Notes: a model not told the origin generated them from the letters alone. A stretch of 64,000 bases of DNA from Campanula takesimana (GCA_026119855.1 JAOWBW010000060.1:868001-932000), one strand, 5' to 3'; shown: positions 22,592 to 36,700, counted from the stretch's first letter. Made by a program: numbers and translations.

Positions 22592-23589
22592 TGTTAGTGA
22601 TTTACAACAGAAAGAACAAATACAGAATAATAAATTGAACAATAAACTGGAAATACAGAAAGTAAAATTCGATTGTCGTTTGCACGAGCCCAGTTGGCTA
22701 CTGTCTTCTTAAGACTTATTCGTCCCCTCACCACGTGTGCTTGAGTTTTGTCGGGACGCTAGCCTCCCAGGATAGAACGTGCGGACCGGGGGCACTTTGC
22801 ACCTAAGTTTCCCGGCGAACTGAATTGCGCTTGGACAGAATCACCACTATTAAACAATGCAAGGAGGCCAAGGAAATCGCAGAACAATATGCAGCAAAAG
22901 AAAGATGGAGGAAGATTGTTTTTTATCAGTGTGTTTCAACCAGTTTGTGAACACTCCTTTTTATAGCTGCACAAAGCCAAGAATCCGAAACTGAAATCTG
23001 CAATTAAACTCGAAATTAAAACTCTGTTTTAATTTGAATCTTTCAGTTTTTATTTGCTGCACTTAATCTCGAAATTAAGACTGCAATTAACCCATTGATA
23101 CTTGGCAGTTACAATGTTAGAAATCAAAAACTGCTCATTATTTTTGATTCACAAACCAAAAAATTTACCAAAAGGTGGGTTGGTCCAACTAGGCCATTTC
23201 GGTGCTACATTCGTATCCGCAGGACGCGCCCATGCACGAGTACGGACCTCGCAAGCCAAATTTGGGATTTGATTTGCACCCCCCCCCCTGCGCGCGAGAG
23301 AGAGCCTCTATGCTACTTAGTCTTGAACACTACTCTAGTGTCCAAGTCTTTATACTAGCAAAAGGTTCATTTCCCTTCCAATGTGGGATATCCACATTTT
23401 CACTTTCCAACCCACTTACTTTGAGCATTCATATCTCATTCATCCAATAACCATTTTGGACAAATTAATACTTGATTTCATTCTTCTCATGGAGTAGAAC
23501 ACAAACCCATAATCAATTTTGTCGTTGGACAAAATTACCCTTATGGAAATTCCGCATAATTTCCTTCAAAACCACACTATTTCCCAACA
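22592..23589 (-). mobile_element. 3' LTR of Ty1/copia element 1
   Basis: Bounded by TGTTAGTG at 22592 and CCCAACA at 23589 on the plus strand, about 1.0 kb. It is followed by ATCCCCCATATG, the inverse of a polypurine tract (CATATGGGGGAT) immediately before the LTR in the element's sense. No second LTR of this sequence occurs in the window. Confidence 0.8.
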
Positions 23590-24100
23590 ATCCCCCATAT
23601 GAAGGAAATTTATGAGGATAGGTGATAAAGCCCGGCAGTCGAAAACCTGCATAGGATAGGTAGGGTCTGCCCTTTGAACCTTCCCTTGCAAGATATATTT
23701 ACTCTACTCGCTAATCAGTAGACACGATGTCCTTGAACTGCTAGCTTTTTATGTTGCCGATCATATACTTTGCACAGGTATCGCCCTAACACAATTCAGC
23801 TCTCATAGCTGTGTCCATTATGGCCCTGGAGCACAATGACTGGTTCTGTGAGAAGGTCTAAGAATTAAGCCTCACATAATTCTTCTCAAAGCGGCCCACA
23901 CTTCTTTCTCACATAGGTGATTCTTTTAAGTAACCCATTTTACTTCACATAAGAATCATTAAAAGCCAACGGCTTAACCTCATTTCTCTCGGGATGTCAC
24001 TTTTAAGGAATGGGCATGGGGTAACCCCCACAGTGATGCTACAAGTCTTTTAACAGTTAGGTTGTCCCTTTTGAACCTAGATCTTGGGATCTCCAGTCAA

Positions 24101-27100
24101 CTAGGTTGGGTTTTCCGCTGTGTTTAACTTATCAAGAGGCTTTAATCCCATTCCCAATGTCAACTTTGCAACCGCTTCTTTACTTAACCCTTTGGTTAGC
24201 GGATCCGCCAAATTATCTTTTGACTTTACATAGTCAATAGATATGGTACCAGTTGCAATTAGTTGCTTAATGGTATTATGTCGTCGACGTATATGTCTAG
24301 ACTTACCATTATACATATGATTTTGTGCCCTACCAATCGCAGATTGGCTATCGCAATGTATACAAATTGCTGGCACAGGTTTATCCCAATTTGGAATATC
24401 TTCTAGAAATTGGCGTAGCCATTCGGCTTCCTCACCACATTTATCTAATGCTATGAACTCAGATTCCATGGTTGATCTAGCTATAACAGTTTGCTTAGAA
24501 GATTTCCATGATATAGTTGCACCTGCCAATGTGAATACATATCCGCTCGTAGACCTTGAGTCTTTGATATCTGATATCCAATTAGCATCACTATATCATT
24601 CTATCACCGCTGGATGTCTATAGTAGTGTAGTCCAAAATCACGAGTATATCTCAAGTACCTTAGTACTCTTACTATACCCTTCCACTGATTTGTTCCAGG
24701 ATTACTAGTATACCGGCTCAGTTTGCTCACAGCATAAGCAATATCCGGCCGAGTACAACTCATCAAGTACATTAGACTTCCAATAATTCTTGAATACTCT
24801 AATTGAGACACCGGATCTTCTCTATTCTTTGAAAGATGAAGATTTTGGTCAAACGGAGTACTCGCAATTCCATTGTCATCCTTACTAAATTTCTCAAGAA
24901 TTTTATCCACATAATGAGTTTGACTTAATACAAGTCCATTGGATATTCTAGAAATTTTAACTCCAAGGATTACGTCCGCAACGCCCAAATCCTTCATGTC
25001 AAATTTTGAATTCAACATGTCTTTGGTGGATTTAATCATCTTATCATTACTCCCAATGATAAGCATGTCGTCTACATAAAGACACAAAATGACATAGCCA
25101 TTTTCCGTGGTTTTAGTATAGACACATTTGTCACATTCATTTATTTTAAATCCACTTTGCATCATGGCGTTATCAAATTTTTGATGCCATTGTTTTGGTG
25201 CTTGTTTTAAGCCATATAATGACTTTACTAACTTGCACACCTTGTTCTCTTGTCCATGTGCAACAAACCCCTCGGGTTGTTCCATGTAAATTTCTTCTTC
25301 TAAATCTCCATTTAGAAAAGCCGTTTTTACATCCATTTGATGTATTTCAAGATTTCTCAAAGCGGCAATTACAAGTACAACTCTTATTGATGTTATTCTT
25401 GTGACGGGAGAATATGTATCAAAATAGTCTAGGCCTTCTTTTTGTCTATAACCTTTAATTACAAGACGGGCCTTATACTTGTCAATTGTTCCGTCCGCTT
25501 TCATTTTTCTTTTGAAAATCCACTTATATCCTAGTGGTTTACTTCCCGGAGGAAGATCCACTAATTCCCAAGTGTGATTTTGCAAAATGGAATCAATTTC
25601 ACTTTTAATTGCTTCCTTCCACAAAGGTCCTTCCGAAGAGCTAATAGCTTCTTTATAACTTTGTGGTTCACTTTCTACCATATAGGTTAGAAATTCCGGA
25701 CCAAAGGATTTTTCAACCCTAGCTCTTTTGCTCCGTCGAGGTTCCACCTCTTCTTCTTCTTCTTGTACATGTTCTTCTTCTATTGAATCTATGACCCTAG
25801 TCGATGAGCTTGCCTCATTTCTTGATTTACACGGGAATATATTCTCAAAGAAAGACACGTTTATTGATTCCATTATAGTATTCTTGTGTATATCTTCAAT
25901 TTTTGAATCATACACAAGAAATCTATAAGCACTACTATTATGTGCATACCCTATAAATATGCAATCAATAGTTTTCGGACCAATTTTCACCTTTTTAGGT
26001 GGAGGTACGGCTACCTTTGCAAGACACCCCCACACTCGCAAGTGTTTGTAACTTGGCACTCTTCCATGCCATAGTTCATAAGGGGTTTTGTCTTGTTTCT
26101 TTCGGGGTATCCTATTTAACACGTAGTTAGCCGACAACACGGCTTCTCCCCACATGTTATCCGGTAATCCTGAACTTATTAACATGGCATTCATCATTTC
26201 TTTTACTGTCCGATTTTTCCTTTCGGCAACACCGTTTTGTTGGGGTGTATAAGGTGCGGAGGTTGTATGTTTAATTCCATTTTGTGCACAAATTGCTTCA
26301 AATGGAAATTCATATTCACCTCCCCTATCACTTCTTAGCACCTTAATTTTCCGGTTTAATTGATTCTCAACTTCATTTTTATAGAGAGTAAACTTCTCTA
26401 TAGCTTCATCTTTACTTTTGAGAAGATACACATAACAAAATTTTGTGCCATCATCTACAAAAGTCATAAAGTATTTATTGCCTCCACGTGATTGTGTTGA
26501 TTTAAAATCACATAAATCCGTATGAACCAATTCAAGTGGTTCACTATGTCTTTCAATTGAATGGAATGACCTTCTTGTTAATTTTGCTTCTACACAAGTT
26601 TCACACTTTTGTTTACAATCAACTTTAAATTTTGGAATAAAATTTAAGTTTGTTAAACGACGTATAGAATCAAAATTAACATGTCAAAGTCTAGCATGCC
26701 ATAAATTAGATGACTCAAGCAAGTAAACGGAAGAGATATTCATTTCATTAGCTTTTGGCTTAACCACCATTACACTTAGCTTGAACAAGCCATCATTGAC
26801 ATAGCCTTTTCCTACAAACATTCCACTCTTAGAAAAAGTAACTACATTGGATTCAAACACAATACGAAAACCATGCTTAATTAAAAGCGATCTGGACACC
26901 AAATTCTTCCGGATATCGGGCACATAAAGCACATTGTTGAGAGTTAGCTCCTTCCCGGATGTCATCTTCAAAACCACCTTCCCTTCACCTTTGATTTCGG
27001 AAGTGGCCGAATTCCCCATAAATAGCTTCTCGCCATTTTCCTTAGCAACAAGAGTACTAAACATGTCTTTGTTGGAGCACACATGTCTAGTAGCACCGGT

Positions 27101-27874
27101 GTCAATCCACCACTGATTTGGGTTTGAACCCACCAAATTCACCTCGGAAATCACAGCCGCGAGGTGCATCTCGGACACGTCCTTAGCAATGCCTTCCACC
27201 AAATTAGCTTCACGAGCCTTCTCGGGCGCCTTGCAAGCATATGACTTGTGGCCTTCACCACCACAGTTGTAACAAGTTCCAAGGAACTTCTTCTTGGAAA
27301 CACCACCCTTAGGTCCCAAGTTAGACGGTTTGGACACAACCTTCCCTTTCCCCTTGCCATGGCTTTTTCCTTTGGAGCTTTGACCATGCTCCACAACGTT
27401 AGCCTTAGCAACACCGGAGACAAACTTTTTCTCGGCATTTCTATTGCCTTCTTAAATACTCAATCGAAGAATGATCCCCTCAACATCCATTTCCTTTCGC
27501 TTATGCTTAAGGTAGTTCTTGAAATCATTCCAAGAAGGAGGCAATTTTTCAATGATAGTAGCCACTTGAAAGCTTTCACTTATGACCATACCCTCGGCTT
27601 GAATTTCGTGCAAAATAGTTTGAAACTCATCAAGCTGAGACTTCACACTCTTGCTGTCCACCATCTTAAAATCAAGAAAACGGGCAACAATAAATTTCTT
27701 TATTCCCGTCATTGCCAACAAACTTCTCGGGTCTTTCAGCATGAGGGGTCGTTATGTGAACTGTTGTGGGATTAGTCAAATTAGCCGAGCCACTTCCACT
27801 CCCAGTTTGGGTTCCAGTTTCGGGTCCTTTTCTAGTCTGGGTTTCCTTTCCAGCAGTGTTTCCAGCAATGATGG
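24101..27874 (-). pseudogene. Ty1/copia element 1 gag-pol, 5' truncated, three nonsense codons
   Basis: One uninterrupted frame on the minus strand from gag to RNase H, broken only by stops at 27452-27454 (TAA), 26684-26686 (TGA) and 24596-24598 (TGA). Domains in order: gag C-terminal part (FKMVDSKSVKSQLDEF), zinc knuckle CYNCGGEGHKSYAC, protease WWIDTGATRHVCS, integrase with HTDLCDF, SDRGGEY and GVAERKNRT, reverse transcriptase with QMDVKTAFLNGDL and LYVDDMLIIGS, and RNase H (SDANW region across the last stop, then ESEFIALDKCGEEAEWL and KSRHIRRRHNTIKQL). Catalytic residues otherwise look intact. At 27874 it is cut by the Sirevirus LTR, so the gag N-terminus, primer site and 5' LTR are missing. 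It is inserted in the RTE LINE. Confidence 0.92.
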
Positions 27875-29464
27875 TGTTGGTCCCAAAGACACAACAAGGG
27901 TATGAAAGGAGGCTAGAGGGGGGGGGGGGTGAATAGCCTACTTAAAATTTCAACCCTTTTTCAAAATTCAACCAAGTGCTTACAATCTTGAGTTTGCGGT
28001 CAAGTAATAAACCGTGCGGTCAAGATGTAATATGCACAGCGGAAGTTTTCGATAGAAATAAGGTAAGGTTGTTTTTGATGAAAATCTCTAAGTGGAATCT
28101 TTCTCACGGTCAGGTAGTTCCGGTCAAGAAAGATGCGGTCAAGGATTTGCGGTCAGAGATTTGCGGTCAGATGGTTGAGAGATTGAAAGTTGTTGTCTTA
28201 GAAGTTTTTGGCAAAAGATAAGTTAGTCAGATTTTAACTTAGGCAATGAGGTAGACAAACAAACACAATTCACAATTGTTCTTAAATCTGAAAGATCAAA
28301 CACTAAAAGACAAACAAGATTAATATGAACAAGTGAAGAACAATAGGAACAAGATGAACAAGACTTAAAGTAAATTTGCAGAAAGTAAAATGACACAAGT
28401 ATTTGGAAAGGTTCGATCTGTTAAAAGATCTACGTCCTTTACCAAGATGGTCAGTCTTGGATTTTGAATGGAGGTATATATTGATTCTTGAGTGTACAGA
28501 TTACAGAGATGAAGCTTTGAATCAACACCTACTTTCTATGAAGAATAAATCCTAGACTTAGACCAGTGTATCCCTTTTAATGCAATCTATGTGATTGATC
28601 AATTGGGGTGAGTGTGTGTGTAAGAATCAGAAGCTCTTTAAAATCTAAGTGATTGTAGAGCCTAATGAATCTTAAGTGTTACAAGGCTTGAGATGACTTG
28701 TTTGTTGCTGGAGATATTTGAAGGTTTGAGGGTGAGTTCTTTGAAGATTCAAAGGATTCTGGAAATCTTGAGTATGATCTTCAATCACCAAGTATTTCAA
28801 CAGCAATTTCTCTCTTAGAATCTCAGCACTATTCAATGAAGAACTTAAGGGCTATTTATAGCCTTGAATGAGAAAATAGCTGTTGGATTTACTTGGGCTC
28901 CAAGTTGAAGGACAATGAGCTGTTGAATTCTGATTGGAGCTCGATCTGAGTTTGTCCCTTTTTGCAGGTAAGAGGTGGTCCCACTTAGATGAATTCAAAT
29001 TTGAATTACTTGGGATCCAAGTTCTGCAACGTTCTAAACTAACCATAGTTTGACCATGGTTAAGTTTGAACAAACTTGGGTTCTTGGACAACTTCTTCAT
29101 TTGTGGTCAAGGCCTCACGGTCGAGTGGCTTGCGGTCGAGGGGTCAAATGTGACCTGTCAAGATATGCCACAAAGCTTCACGGTCACTGACTTCCGGTCA
29201 AGTGATTCACGGTCAAGTGGTCTTCCACGGTCAGGTGGTCTACCACGGTCAAGTGAATTCACGGTCAAGGTCTTGACCACTAATATTCCAGACTTAGAAA
29301 ATTCAGCCTATCAATCTAAAGCCTATACTATCAAAGTGGAATATTCTAAAAATGAAGTTTAACACTTCTTACAATATATCCTAAAGTCCACAAAAGATAA
29401 AATTAGGTTATGGGATCAATCAAATCTAGGTAATAGGAATGGTTTATAATAAGCATACCCAACA
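27875..29464 (-). repeat. Left LTR (3' LTR in element sense)
   Basis: TGTTGGTCCC ... CATACCCAACA, 1590 bp. Very similar to the right LTR; the main difference is an extra stretch of about 40 bp at 29220-29260 with two more cggtca-type motifs. It contains many copies of cggtcaag in the forms gcggtcaag and cacggtcaag (for example 27996, 28016, 28105, 28119, 28136, 28149, 28162, 29115, 29131, 29208, 29244, 29260). Confidence 0.93.
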
Positions 29465-29879
29465 ATCTCCCCCTATTTGATTGAGACCATTACCTACTAT
29501 AACAAAGACTAATTCATTGTACTTGGTAATAACATGTTTTCAAGAAAATAATATTTTATTAATTTCATGCCCCAAGTCAATGCACACTCTAAGCTAGTGT
29601 CATAGATTTCTATCAGCCTAAAAAGATAAATAAAAAATTAATCCTAGCAAGATAGAAATATAAGGTTTGAATGCATTTTTAGAGAAAATAACAATAAGCA
29701 AATGCATCAAACAAACATTCAAGAGGCACTCCACAAAAATATAACCATTAAAGTGAGGAGTGCAGACAAAAGAGATTAAAGTTTTACAAACCCAAATAAA
29801 AGAAACAGAAATAAAAATTGTTTTGAGACAAACATCAACAAATTGTTTCAAAGACCACACACGGTCAGTTCAAATGATA

Positions 29880-32800
29880 CGGTTAATCAAAGTATGGATC
29901 TCCTTCAAAGTAGCCGAATTTCTTTGATAGACCAACTCCAGGAATGATGATGGGGTCCTTAAGGTCGTTGATCTCTAGGAAATCTTTGTTCACGGTCGGA
30001 AATTCAAAACTATCTTCGCCTTCATCTTCTTCTTCTCTAGCAATCCTGCTTCCATGCCCGGTCGCCTGATTTTGAGAGGAGGAGGCTTGAGAGCTAGCAA
30101 GGTTGTCCACGGTCAATTGTAGGGTAGAAATTTTGCTTATCACTTCCTGCACATTTGTGTTATAAATTTCATAAACCCTATCAATTTTAGAAGTTTGACC
30201 TTCTAGCCTTTGAGTGTGGACTTGCATGGCTTGCCTCATAGCTTCTATTTTTGGTACAAACTTGTCGGCGACCGATAGCAATCCTACAGAAATACAGGCA
30301 TTGCTATCTTTTTAGAAGGTTGTCCACGGTCAATTGTCGGCGACCGATAGCAATCCTTCAATAATCTTGACCACAGAACGGTCTTTCCTTCAATAATCTT
30401 GACCACAGAACGGTCAATAGCGAAAGATTGTAACTTGAGCTCTTCCTTGAGGTCAGCGTGGGTAAGAGGAGCGGTTGAGGAGGATGCGGTCGAAGCAATG
30501 TTGGGGTTCATGGTAGCTAGGCTTTCAAGAATAACCTTTGTTATATTCTGACTCTCCCCCTTAATGGTATCAACAACTGAAGCCTTGAGCAGATCAACCT
30601 CATTCTATAATTTAACTTGGTTTGCAGCAAGCTTTGCAACCTCACTCTGAGTATCAAGATTGATTTGCGTTAAAGTTTCAACTATGGTCAGTAGATGAGC
30701 CAAAGGATCGACCGAGCTATCAGATGCGGTCGCAGCTTGAGTAGTTCTAGGAGGAGAGAGAGCAGGAGATTTAACTAACACATCATCATGATCACTGGGT
30801 ACACGGTCGACATCTTGACCGTGACCCTGAAACTCAGCCTTATCAACAGTTTGGTCATCAACTTTTTCATCACTAAAGTCAGGACTATCAACATCAACAG
30901 TTTTCTCAGCAATTTTACCAACACTAGCTTCAATTTCTTGATTACCAGATTCACTACTTGATTCTACCAATTCCACATCATCTGGTTCATCAACTAACTC
31001 AAGAGTATGCTTGACCCTTTGACGTTGCGGTTGAGTAGGAGCTATTTCAACATCATCATCACGGTCACTCTGCATAGGTGAACCGGATGGAGTGAATACT
31101 GGAGATGCGGTCGAAGGAGGTGGTCTTAAAATCTTGGATTTATTTGCTGTTTGAACGGGACTTAGAGAAAGATCCCTTTTCTTGGATTTCTCCTCCTGAG
31201 ACGAAGCGGGGAGTGCAGAAGACTTTGACTTGAAGGATTTGGATGGAACGGTCGGAGAGGACACGGTTGGTTTGGAGACCGTTGATTTGGAGATGGGAGC
31301 GGTAGACTTGGTTTTCAATGGTGCGGTAGGAGGAATATTGGAAGGAGACTTATCGGTTGAAGGTTCCTTGATAACAACTCCAGTCAATGGTCTTGGTTTG
31401 GGAGGAGCGGTCGAGGCACTAGCAATTCCTTTGCCTTTGATTCGTCTTGATACTTGTTCATCCTCAGCTTCTTCATCATCATCATCATCATGGACAGATG
31501 AGGACTTCCTTGGTGCGTCAAGTCCTAAAGCTATTCTGGCAGCCTTGGTGTAGGCAGAGGGATGTATTTTTCTCTTTTGTGCTCAGGTTCACGATTTCTG
31601 TATTCCTGGTATTGATCATCACCAAAACGGTTGCGGTAGGTAGATCTCATGGTCTTGATATCAAAGACCTTGGATAGAGAGATGGAAACTTTGGCATCTT
31701 TATCTCTGTTGATATCCCTTCTGAGTTCAGGAATGAATTTAAACAATAGAGAAAGGAACCTTGAGTTTTTCTTGTATTTGGTGGCGGCCTTTTCAGACAA
31801 CAGCTTCTTATAATCATAAATGTGATCTAACAGGAGATCATATAGAATCTTGGGCCAGTTCATCTTCCTGCCCAGATAGATTGCAGTAGACAGCCTCCAT
31901 TGAGTGGTATTGAAATTGCCATGGTTACCACTCTTGCAGAGCAGACCGTGGCCAACCAAGTGACCAATGTAATACATCACCTCTGGAAAGGTTTTGCGGT
32001 AGGGCTTGCACACGTCAGTAGATCCAATCAATCTCATAGCCAATCCATCATACTCATCGTCAGATAGAGAGATAGGAGCCTCATTGTTAATGTCGAGACC
32101 AAGGGTGGAGGCAATATCAGTGTAGTCAATCTCTATCTTGTGACCGTATAATTCTGCAGCAATCCAGTTAAGAGAATTGGTTTGCTCATCTCTTCCTTTG
32201 ATTTCCTTCGCGGTAGAATAAAATTCTCCGACTGCGGCAAGGTAGTGACTGGTTTGATTCATAGTGAAATAATGAAGTATGTCTGATTTCTTCATTCTTT
32301 TGATCAAGTGCCTCCCAATTGCATCTTTCTGGAGGTCTTCATAATCAATAACGCAGCCAGGAATAAATGATTGCTCCTCCTAAAAAACTTAGAAGTTAGT
32401 AACACTGGTGTGGTCAACCAGTATGCGGTCGAATGACAGAGAGGATGCGGTCGACATGCATACGGTAGACAGAAATGGCGGTAGACGAAAACACTTGGAA
32501 ATATTTCAATGACAATTCTAAAAACATGCACAAACACCATATTACTATGTGTAAATGAATTTAAGGATCAAAAAGTGATGCACTCAAGAACATGAAGAAC
32601 ACCATAAGAACACGAAGAACACTGTTCATACCAGAAACTCAGAAAACGATTTAGGGCACGAAAATCCATAAAAATTTACCAAAATGAACACAGAAACCGA
32701 TTAAACACGAAAATATCATCAATTTCATTATCAAGAACACAATAATCACCAGAATATGAAAGGGAAAAATGAAGAACATTAACAAAAGCTTTGAAAAATT

Positions 32801-33082
32801 TACATGGCACAAGGAGATTTATCAACTAGAATTTGAATCTAAACATTATATTGAACTCGAAATCATGAAATGAACTAGAATAAGCATTATCATAGCATAT
32901 AACAACCCAGAAATTGAATCATGACATTAGAATAAGAAGGGTTGTAAAAACCTGCCAAAATCGAAAAGTGAAAACTGAAAATAGAAGAGTTTTGATTCAA
33001 GAAATCATACCATTGTGTCTTCAGAAATTTGTTCTTGGGATTTCTTAGATGATTTCGTTGGTTGGGATGATTTTGGTGCCAT
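29880..33082 (-). pseudogene. Sirevirus 3' ORF region (so-called env-like position), probably spliced
   Basis: Lies between pol and the 3' LTR, where many Sireviruses carry an env-like ORF. A 72-nt first exon starts at ATG 33082-33080 (MAPKSSQPTKSSKKSQ) and ends at a GTATGA donor (33010-33005). A TTTTTTAG acceptor at 32387-32380 opens the next exon in the same phase; it runs to 31531 and includes LYGHKIEIDYTDIASTLGLD and MYYIGHLVGHGLLCKSGNHG. A frameshift near 31560 then leads into an Asp/Glu run, a Ser/Pro/Thr/Lys-rich low-complexity part (about 31390-30980) and an acidic tail; short duplications at 30264-30414 break it again. I see no signal peptide, membrane helix or surface-protein feature, so 'env-like' refers to position only. 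Function unknown. Confidence 0.65.
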
Positions 33083-33769
33083 TTATAGTTGAAAATCGAG
33101 TAGAAATGAGAGAGAATAAACTGGGTTTATAGAGAGAGAAAGTAGAGAGATGAAGAGAGAGAAGGGGTTTCTGAAAAAGTGATTTGCAGAGAGGTGGAGG
33201 TTAAGGAAGTAGTGGAGCCGTTTTTGCAGAGAAGTGGGAGGTTAACTCTGCAAATTCAGGGATTTGACCAATGATGTCCTTTCGCCATAAATGCATGGAT
33301 AGTGACGGCGGACATAAATAAGGGAATAAAATTAATTGCAAATGATTTGAATTAAATGAAAACGAGGGAAGAGAGGAAATTACAAAATTACCCCTTTGGA
33401 TGACTAGGAGGATCCTAATATTTGCCAAGTTAGAAACACTTACCTGGTCACCTCGTTTTTGCGGTCAGGTGCTTGACCGTGACTTCATGCGGTCAAGATA
33501 TAACCTTGGTCTATGAATGCTTCTCTAAAGCAGTGAACCAATGTCATCATTTTCATGCGGTAGGCTTCTCCAAAGCCTTTGAACAAATTTCATTCTTTCA
33601 TACGGTCGGAGCATTTTGCGGTCAACAATGATGCGGTCGGTATACCTGATGGATTTTAATGCATCGCCCGTGATTGCTTTACCGGTAAGGGTGTTGACCG
33701 TGACCTACTTGGTTTTGAACTTGGATAAAACATAAGACATTAGTACAATCAAAATATATGGACAAGTAA

Positions 33770-36700
33770 TCAAAGTTCTAGCATGCCCATTTCTCCTCTA
33801 AGATACCTAAATCTCTTCGAATCAAGAGCCTTGGTGAGAATATCTGCAATTTGATTGTCAGTACTCACATACTCTAGATGAATATTACCTTTTTCCACAT
33901 GATCCTTGAGAAACTGGTACTTGATATCAATGTGTTTGGTTTTTGAATGCATGACAGGGTTGTTGGAGACAGCAATGGTAGATGTATTGTCACAAAAGAT
34001 TGGACAATTTTCTTCGTTGATTCCGTAGTCAACCAATTGTTGCTTCATCCAGAGCACTTGGCAGCAGCAGCTTCCAGCAGCTATATATTCAGCTTCTGTG
34101 GTAGATACAGAGACTGAGGCTTGTTTCTTGCTTGCCCATGAAACGAGTCGATTTCCAAGGAAATGACAAGTTCCACTTGTGCTTTTCCTGTCGATGGTAC
34201 ATGCTGCATAATCTGCATCTGAGTAACCTATAAGATCAAAAGTGAATCTTTGGAGTACCAAAGTCCAAGGTTAGTAGTCCCAGATAGATATCGAATAATA
34301 CGTTTAACAGCAATAAGATGTGCTTCTCTAGGATCAGCTTGATAACGAGCACAAACGCAAACACTAAACATGATATCTGGCCTACTAGCAGTTAAGTAGA
34401 GGAGAGAACCAATCATACCTCGTATATAAGGTTTGATCAACCTTCTTACCTTTCAAGTCTTTATCTAACTTGTTACCAGTAGCCATAGGAGTGTCGTATG
34501 CCTTTGCATTTTCAAGTCCAAATTTCTTGATGAGATCTCTTGTGTACTTAGCTTGATTGAGGAAGATGCCTTCAGCACATTGTTTAATTTGAAGCCCAAG
34601 GAAGAATGTTAATTCTCCCATCATGCTCATCTCAAATTTGCTTTTCATTAGCTTCTCAAATCGCTTACACAACAATTCATTAGTAGAACCAAAAATAATA
34701 TCATCTACATATATTTGAACTAATAAAGTATGATCATGATATTTAGCAATGAATAGAGTTGTGTCGATCTTACCACGCTTGAAGCCTTTCTCTAGGAGAA
34801 ATTTAGATAGAGTATCATACCATGCACGTGGAGCTTGTTTGAGTCCATATAAAGCTTTACGGAGTTTGTAGACATGATTTGGAAATTTGGGGTCTTCAAA
34901 TCCGGGCGGTTGAGCAACAAAGACTGTTTCTTGAAGTTCGCCGTTGAGGAATGCACTCTTCACATCCATTTGATATAACTTAAATCTTTTGAAAGAGGCA
35001 TAAGCTAAAAATATCCTTATAGCTTCAAGTCTTGCAACGGGGGCAAAAGTTTCATCATAATCAATGCCTTCTTCTTGTCTGTATCCTTGTGCAACCAACC
35101 TAGCTTTGTTCCTTGTGATGCTTCCATTCTCATCCATCTTGTTTCGGAACACCCACTTTGTACCAATCACTCCTTGATCTTGAGGCCTTGGAACTAAGGT
35201 CCAAACTTTGCATCTTTCAAATTGGTTGAGCTCTTCTTGCATAGCAACAACCCAACTTGAGTCTTGGAGTGCTTCATCAACTTTCTTGGGTTCAACTTGA
35301 GATATAAATGCGGTAAGTGCATCATAGTTTGATCTTCTTGTTCGAACACCAGAATGCAAATCACCAATGATATTCTGAATTGGGTGATCTCTAACCTCAC
35401 GAACTTCTTGAGGTATATCTGGTTGAGTTGATGGTGGTTGTAAATCTTCTAGTGGTACATCATTTGTGCCATCCCAATCATAAGTAATTTGAGGGATAGG
35501 TTCTTCCACATTGATGGGTATTTCAACTTCAACTCCATTTGAGGTAGCAGCAGATGTGGTAGTTTCTGGTGCTTCATATGAGGTAGATGGAGGTGCAGTT
35601 GAGGTAGATGGGTTTCCTTGAGTTGATTGATTTTGTGGTTGAGTTGTACCTGTCTCATTAAGCTCAACAAAATCATCAGCAACATTTGGAGCCATATGTG
35701 GCTCAAGAAGAGAGAATATTCATCAAAAGTAACATGAACAGATTCAACTATCTTAAGAGTGGTTTTATTAAATACACGAAAAGCTTTTGAGTGTTTAGCA
35801 TACCCAATAAATATACCTTCATCGGCCTTAGGAGCAAATTTACCTCGATGTTCTTTACCGTTGTAGAGTATGAAGCATTTGCATCCAAATATCTTGAAGT
35901 ATGCTATGTTGGGGGTTCTTCCTCTCCAAAGTTCATAAGGAGTTTTGTTGTAGGTCTTGTTGATGAGGGATCTATTTGAGTGAAGCATGCTGTGTTGACG
36001 GCTTCAGCCCAAAAGTATTGAGGTAGCTTTGCTTCAGCAATCATTGTCTTTCCGCCTCTATCAACGTTCTATTCTTCCTTTTCCACAACACCATTTTGTT
36101 GAGGAACTCCAGCAGCAGAGAAGTTGTGGTCAATACCATGATCATCACAGTACTGAGCAACACCGTTGTTTTGAATTCTGTACCGTTGTCGGATCGAACA
36201 CTAACGATGTCATCTTCTTTTTGTGTTTGGAGCTGTCTAAAGAGTGAGGTCAAAATGTCATAGCAATCATCCTTTGAGATCATCATTTCAACCCACGTAT
36301 ATCTTGAATAATCGTCTACCACAACTAAGGTATATCTATTTCCTCCAATACTTGCGGTAGTAACAGGTCCAAACAAATCCATATGTAGCAGTTGCAAACA
36401 TCTTGAAGTTGAAGGTGTCGTCTTGCTGGAGAAGGACGCCTTTGGTTGTTTGCCTAGTTGACATGCTGTGCACTTCTCATCGTGGTGATCAGCTACTTTG
36501 GGTAGACCACGAACTAGATTTTCTCTACCAATCTTGGAGAGATACTTGAAGTTTAAGTGACTTAGTCTTTTATGCCACAGCCACCTATTCTCACTAACAT
36601 TCTTTGCTACAAAACAGAGATTAGAAGAAATGCAAGATGAATTAAAATCAACAACATAAACATTTTTCTTACGAATCCCTTTGAGCAAAGTGACGCCGGA

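Noticed and set aside
22354..22638. Open frame opposite the LINE RT
   Set aside because: Shadow of the minus-strand LINE coding sequence.
29880..33082. A true viral envelope gene in the Sirevirus
   Set aside because: Position fits, but no signal peptide, transmembrane helix or cysteine-rich ectodomain can be seen; called 3' ORF of unknown function.
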